DNA of 53,900 nucleotides, taken from NCBI GenBank assembly GCA_002507205.1, contig DAZF01000043.1, forward strand, positions 353-54,252. The letters are read 5' to 3'. Of this stretch, positions 52,350 through 53,900 are shown piece after piece. The notes beneath the pieces were generated by a model. It searched no databases, was not told the origin of the DNA, and worked only from the letters and a program-made list of their open reading frames with translations. The translations under genes and the position numbers were made by a program. This DNA is from Methanolobus sp. UBA32 (lineage in GTDB: Archaea > Halobacteriota > Methanosarcinia > Methanosarcinales > Methanosarcinaceae). The number at the start of each line of letters is the position of its first letter. Position 1 is the stretch's first letter.

Positions 52350-53834
52350 ATGGATGAAGTCACAGAAAAGATCCTTACCCTTTTCAGGGAAATAAGCAGT
52401 ATCCCCAGACCATCAGGTCAGGAAGAGAGAATAGCCACATGGCTGAAAGAATGGGCTCTCTCAAAAGGTTTTAGCGTAAAGTTCGATAGTGTCAACAATG
52501 TGGTCATTGGGGTGCCCGCTTCAAAAGGCTATGAGAACCTGCCCTCAATAGTGATTCAGGGACACATGGATATGGTATGTGAAAAGGCATGCGGATGCAA
52601 TCATGACTTTACAAAAGACCCAATTGTACCTGTTATCGACGCTGACTGGCTCAGGGCTGAGGGAACAACCCTGGGTGCAGACAATGGAATAGCACTCGCC
52701 ATTGCCCTGGCTCTTGCAGAAGATACATGTATAAGCCATCCTCCACTTGAGCTGCTTTTTACCGTGGATGAAGAAACCGGACTTACGGGAGCTAATGCGC
52801 TAATGCCTGATTTCATCTCCGGGAAGATACTGTTGAATGTGGATTCGGAAGAAGAGGGTGTTTTTACCGTTGGCTGTGCCGGTGGATTGAACACGACCAT
52901 CAGGATGCCACTTGAGTATTCATCGGTACCTGAAGGTGCATTATTTTTCAGATTGGTGGTAAATGGTCTTTCAGGAGGGCATTCCGGTGTTGATATTCAT
53001 GAAAAGAGAGCAAACGCCAACAAGCTGCTTGCAGGAGCCTTGCAATTACTCATGGAAGAAATCGATGTCATGTTGCTTGATGTAAAAGGCGGTTCTGCAC
53101 ATAATGCCATTCCACGACATGCGGAATCCATTATTGCTTTTTCTCCGGATATGAAGGAGATTGTTGTCTCTTTGATTGCTGGGTTTGAAAGCAAGTTCAG
53201 GTCTGAATATGCAGGTCTTGAGCTTTCTCTTTCAATAACTCTTGAAGAATATGGGTCAGAAGTTGAAATGAAAGCAATAGATGAGTCTTTTGCTCGTCGG
53301 GTCATAGGTATTCTTATGTCATTGCCACATGGGGTAGCTTCCATATCTCCGGCAATATCAGGTCTTGTAGAAACCTCAAGTAATCTGGCTATTGTGAATA
53401 TAGTGGATGGTGAGCTGGTGATAGTATCAAGCCAGCGCAGTTCTTCTGACACAGGACTTGCAGAGATCACCGGAAAAGTTACCTCGGTTGCCGTAGAGTA
53501 TGGAGGAAACTGTTCGCATGGTTCAGGTTATCCGGCATGGCAACCTGATATGTCTTCACCTCTTCTTCAGCGATGCAGGGATGTGTATTTTTCTGTGTTC
53601 GGGGAACATGCAAGGATCGAAGCTATTCATGCGGGCCTGGAATGCGCTGTTATAGGTTCGAAATATGAGGAAATGGATATGATCTCTTTTGGTCCTACCA
53701 TAAAGAATCCGCATTCTCCTGATGAACGGCTGTATATCCCATCGGTCAGGAAGGTATGGGATCTTATGGTTGCTTTGCTCACTTCATTTAAAGATGAAAA
53801 GGGTACGTTTGCCGGAAAGCAGAAGGAGTCATAA
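52350..53834 (+). CDS. pepD: Beta-Ala-His dipeptidase (PepD, M20)
   Basis: A 494-aa cytoplasmic metallopeptidase of the M20 family (aminoacyl-histidine dipeptidase). The metal sites are IQGHMDMVCEK near residue 70, LGADNGIA near 110 and TVDEETGLTGA near 144, with DSEEEG and a C-terminal IHAGLEC and SFGPTIKNPHSP. It cleaves Xaa-His and similar dipeptides. ATG 52350 has a weak upstream signal. It ends 66 bases before the window end. Confidence 0.93.
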   Translation: MDEVTEKILTLFREISSIPRPSGQEERIATWLKEWALSKGFSVKFDSVNNVVIGVPASKGYENLPSIVIQGHMDMVCEKACGCNHDFTKDPIVPVIDADWLRAEGTTLGADNGIALAIALALAEDTCISHPPLELLFTVDEETGLTGANALMPDFISGKILLNVDSEEEGVFTVGCAGGLNTTIRMPLEYSSVPEGALFFRLVVNGLSGGHSGVDIHEKRANANKLLAGALQLLMEEIDVMLLDVKGGSAHNAIPRHAESIIAFSPDMKEIVVSLIAGFESKFRSEYAGLELSLSITLEEYGSEVEMKAIDESFARRVIGILMSLPHGVASISPAISGLVETSSNLAIVNIVDGELVIVSSQRSSSDTGLAEITGKVTSVAVEYGGNCSHGSGYPAWQPDMSSPLLQRCRDVYFSVFGEHARIEAIHAGLECAVIGSKYEEMDMISFGPTIKNPHSPDERLYIPSVRKVWDLMVALLTSFKDEKGTFAGKQKES

Positions 53835-53900
53835 TTATAATCTAGTAAGTATAACATTAATTCCATGAGACAATTTCCAAAACCAATCATTCTTGTAAGC

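Noticed and set aside
1..53880. CRISPR arrays, tRNA, rRNA or insertion sequences
   Set aside because: No spaced direct repeats, cloverleaf sequences, rRNA motifs or transposase-like proteins were seen in any gap.

Overview
The window reads as chromosomal DNA of a methylotrophic methanogenic archaeon of the Methanosarcinaceae (Methanolobus / Methanococcoides / Methanohalophilus-like; genus not settled from sequence). Evidence: the archaeal cluster rps19e-PDCD5-rpl39e-rpl31e-aIF6-rplX-prefoldin alpha-ftsY, archaeal archaellins, TATA/BRE promoters, several probably leaderless genes, a DUF2117-type methanogen gene, SSS symporters with a tiny partner protein, and PGF-pre-PGF and cohesin-type surface proteins. 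No tRNA, rRNA, CRISPR array or insertion sequence was recognised.

Layout. 1-6463 (+): tail of an unknown gene, a small unknown gene, purA, then the translation/targeting cluster ending in ftsY. 6506-9312 (-): trpC-trpB-trpA with a TrpY-like operator (two TGTACA boxes) at the promoter. 9438-15339: a duplicated module, each copy a 7TM-like membrane protein divergent from a pair of archaellin genes, with near-identical promoters and a conserved leader inverted repeat. 15373-28145 (+): a long accessory island: secreted/membrane proteins, two tandem HDAC-family deacetylases, a GNAT acetyltransferase with a zinc-ribbon-like tail, a CheF-like adaptor, a V4R-like protein, a KaiC-like ATPase, a roadblock-like protein, a large coiled-coil protein, a second GNAT and an unknown protein. 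28200-30925: a second KaiC-like ATPase, a winged-helix protein, a MinD-like ATPase and a P-loop-less partner. No archaellum motor gene (arlH, I, J, F, G) is in the window, so this is a filament-plus-regulator island rather than a complete archaellum operon.

31079-35601: a tiny protein plus a ThiS/MoaD-like protein, a winged-helix regulator, DUF2117, an MBL hydrolase, a candidate structured small RNA, and a PocR-domain histidine kinase broken by one extra C. 35666-41225: two paralogous SSS symporters, each translationally coupled to a 38-41 aa one-TM protein, with two unrelated membrane-protein genes between them. 41503-45129: a methyltransferase divergent from a permease-phosphoesterase-ferredoxin-thioredoxin-DGC operon under a twin palindromic operator. 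45171-53834: a phosphodiesterase, a cohesin/PGF-pre-PGF surface protein, a three-gene secreted-protein operon (last gene apparently frameshifted), a GNAT, a glutamine amidotransferase, a macro-domain protein and a PepD-type dipeptidase.

Most notable idea: archaellin genes, acetyltransferases, deacetylases, CheF, KaiC-like, roadblock-like and MinD-like proteins are co-located on about 20 kb. This suggests (inference) an acetylation- and NTPase-based control system for archaellum assembly, placement or switching.
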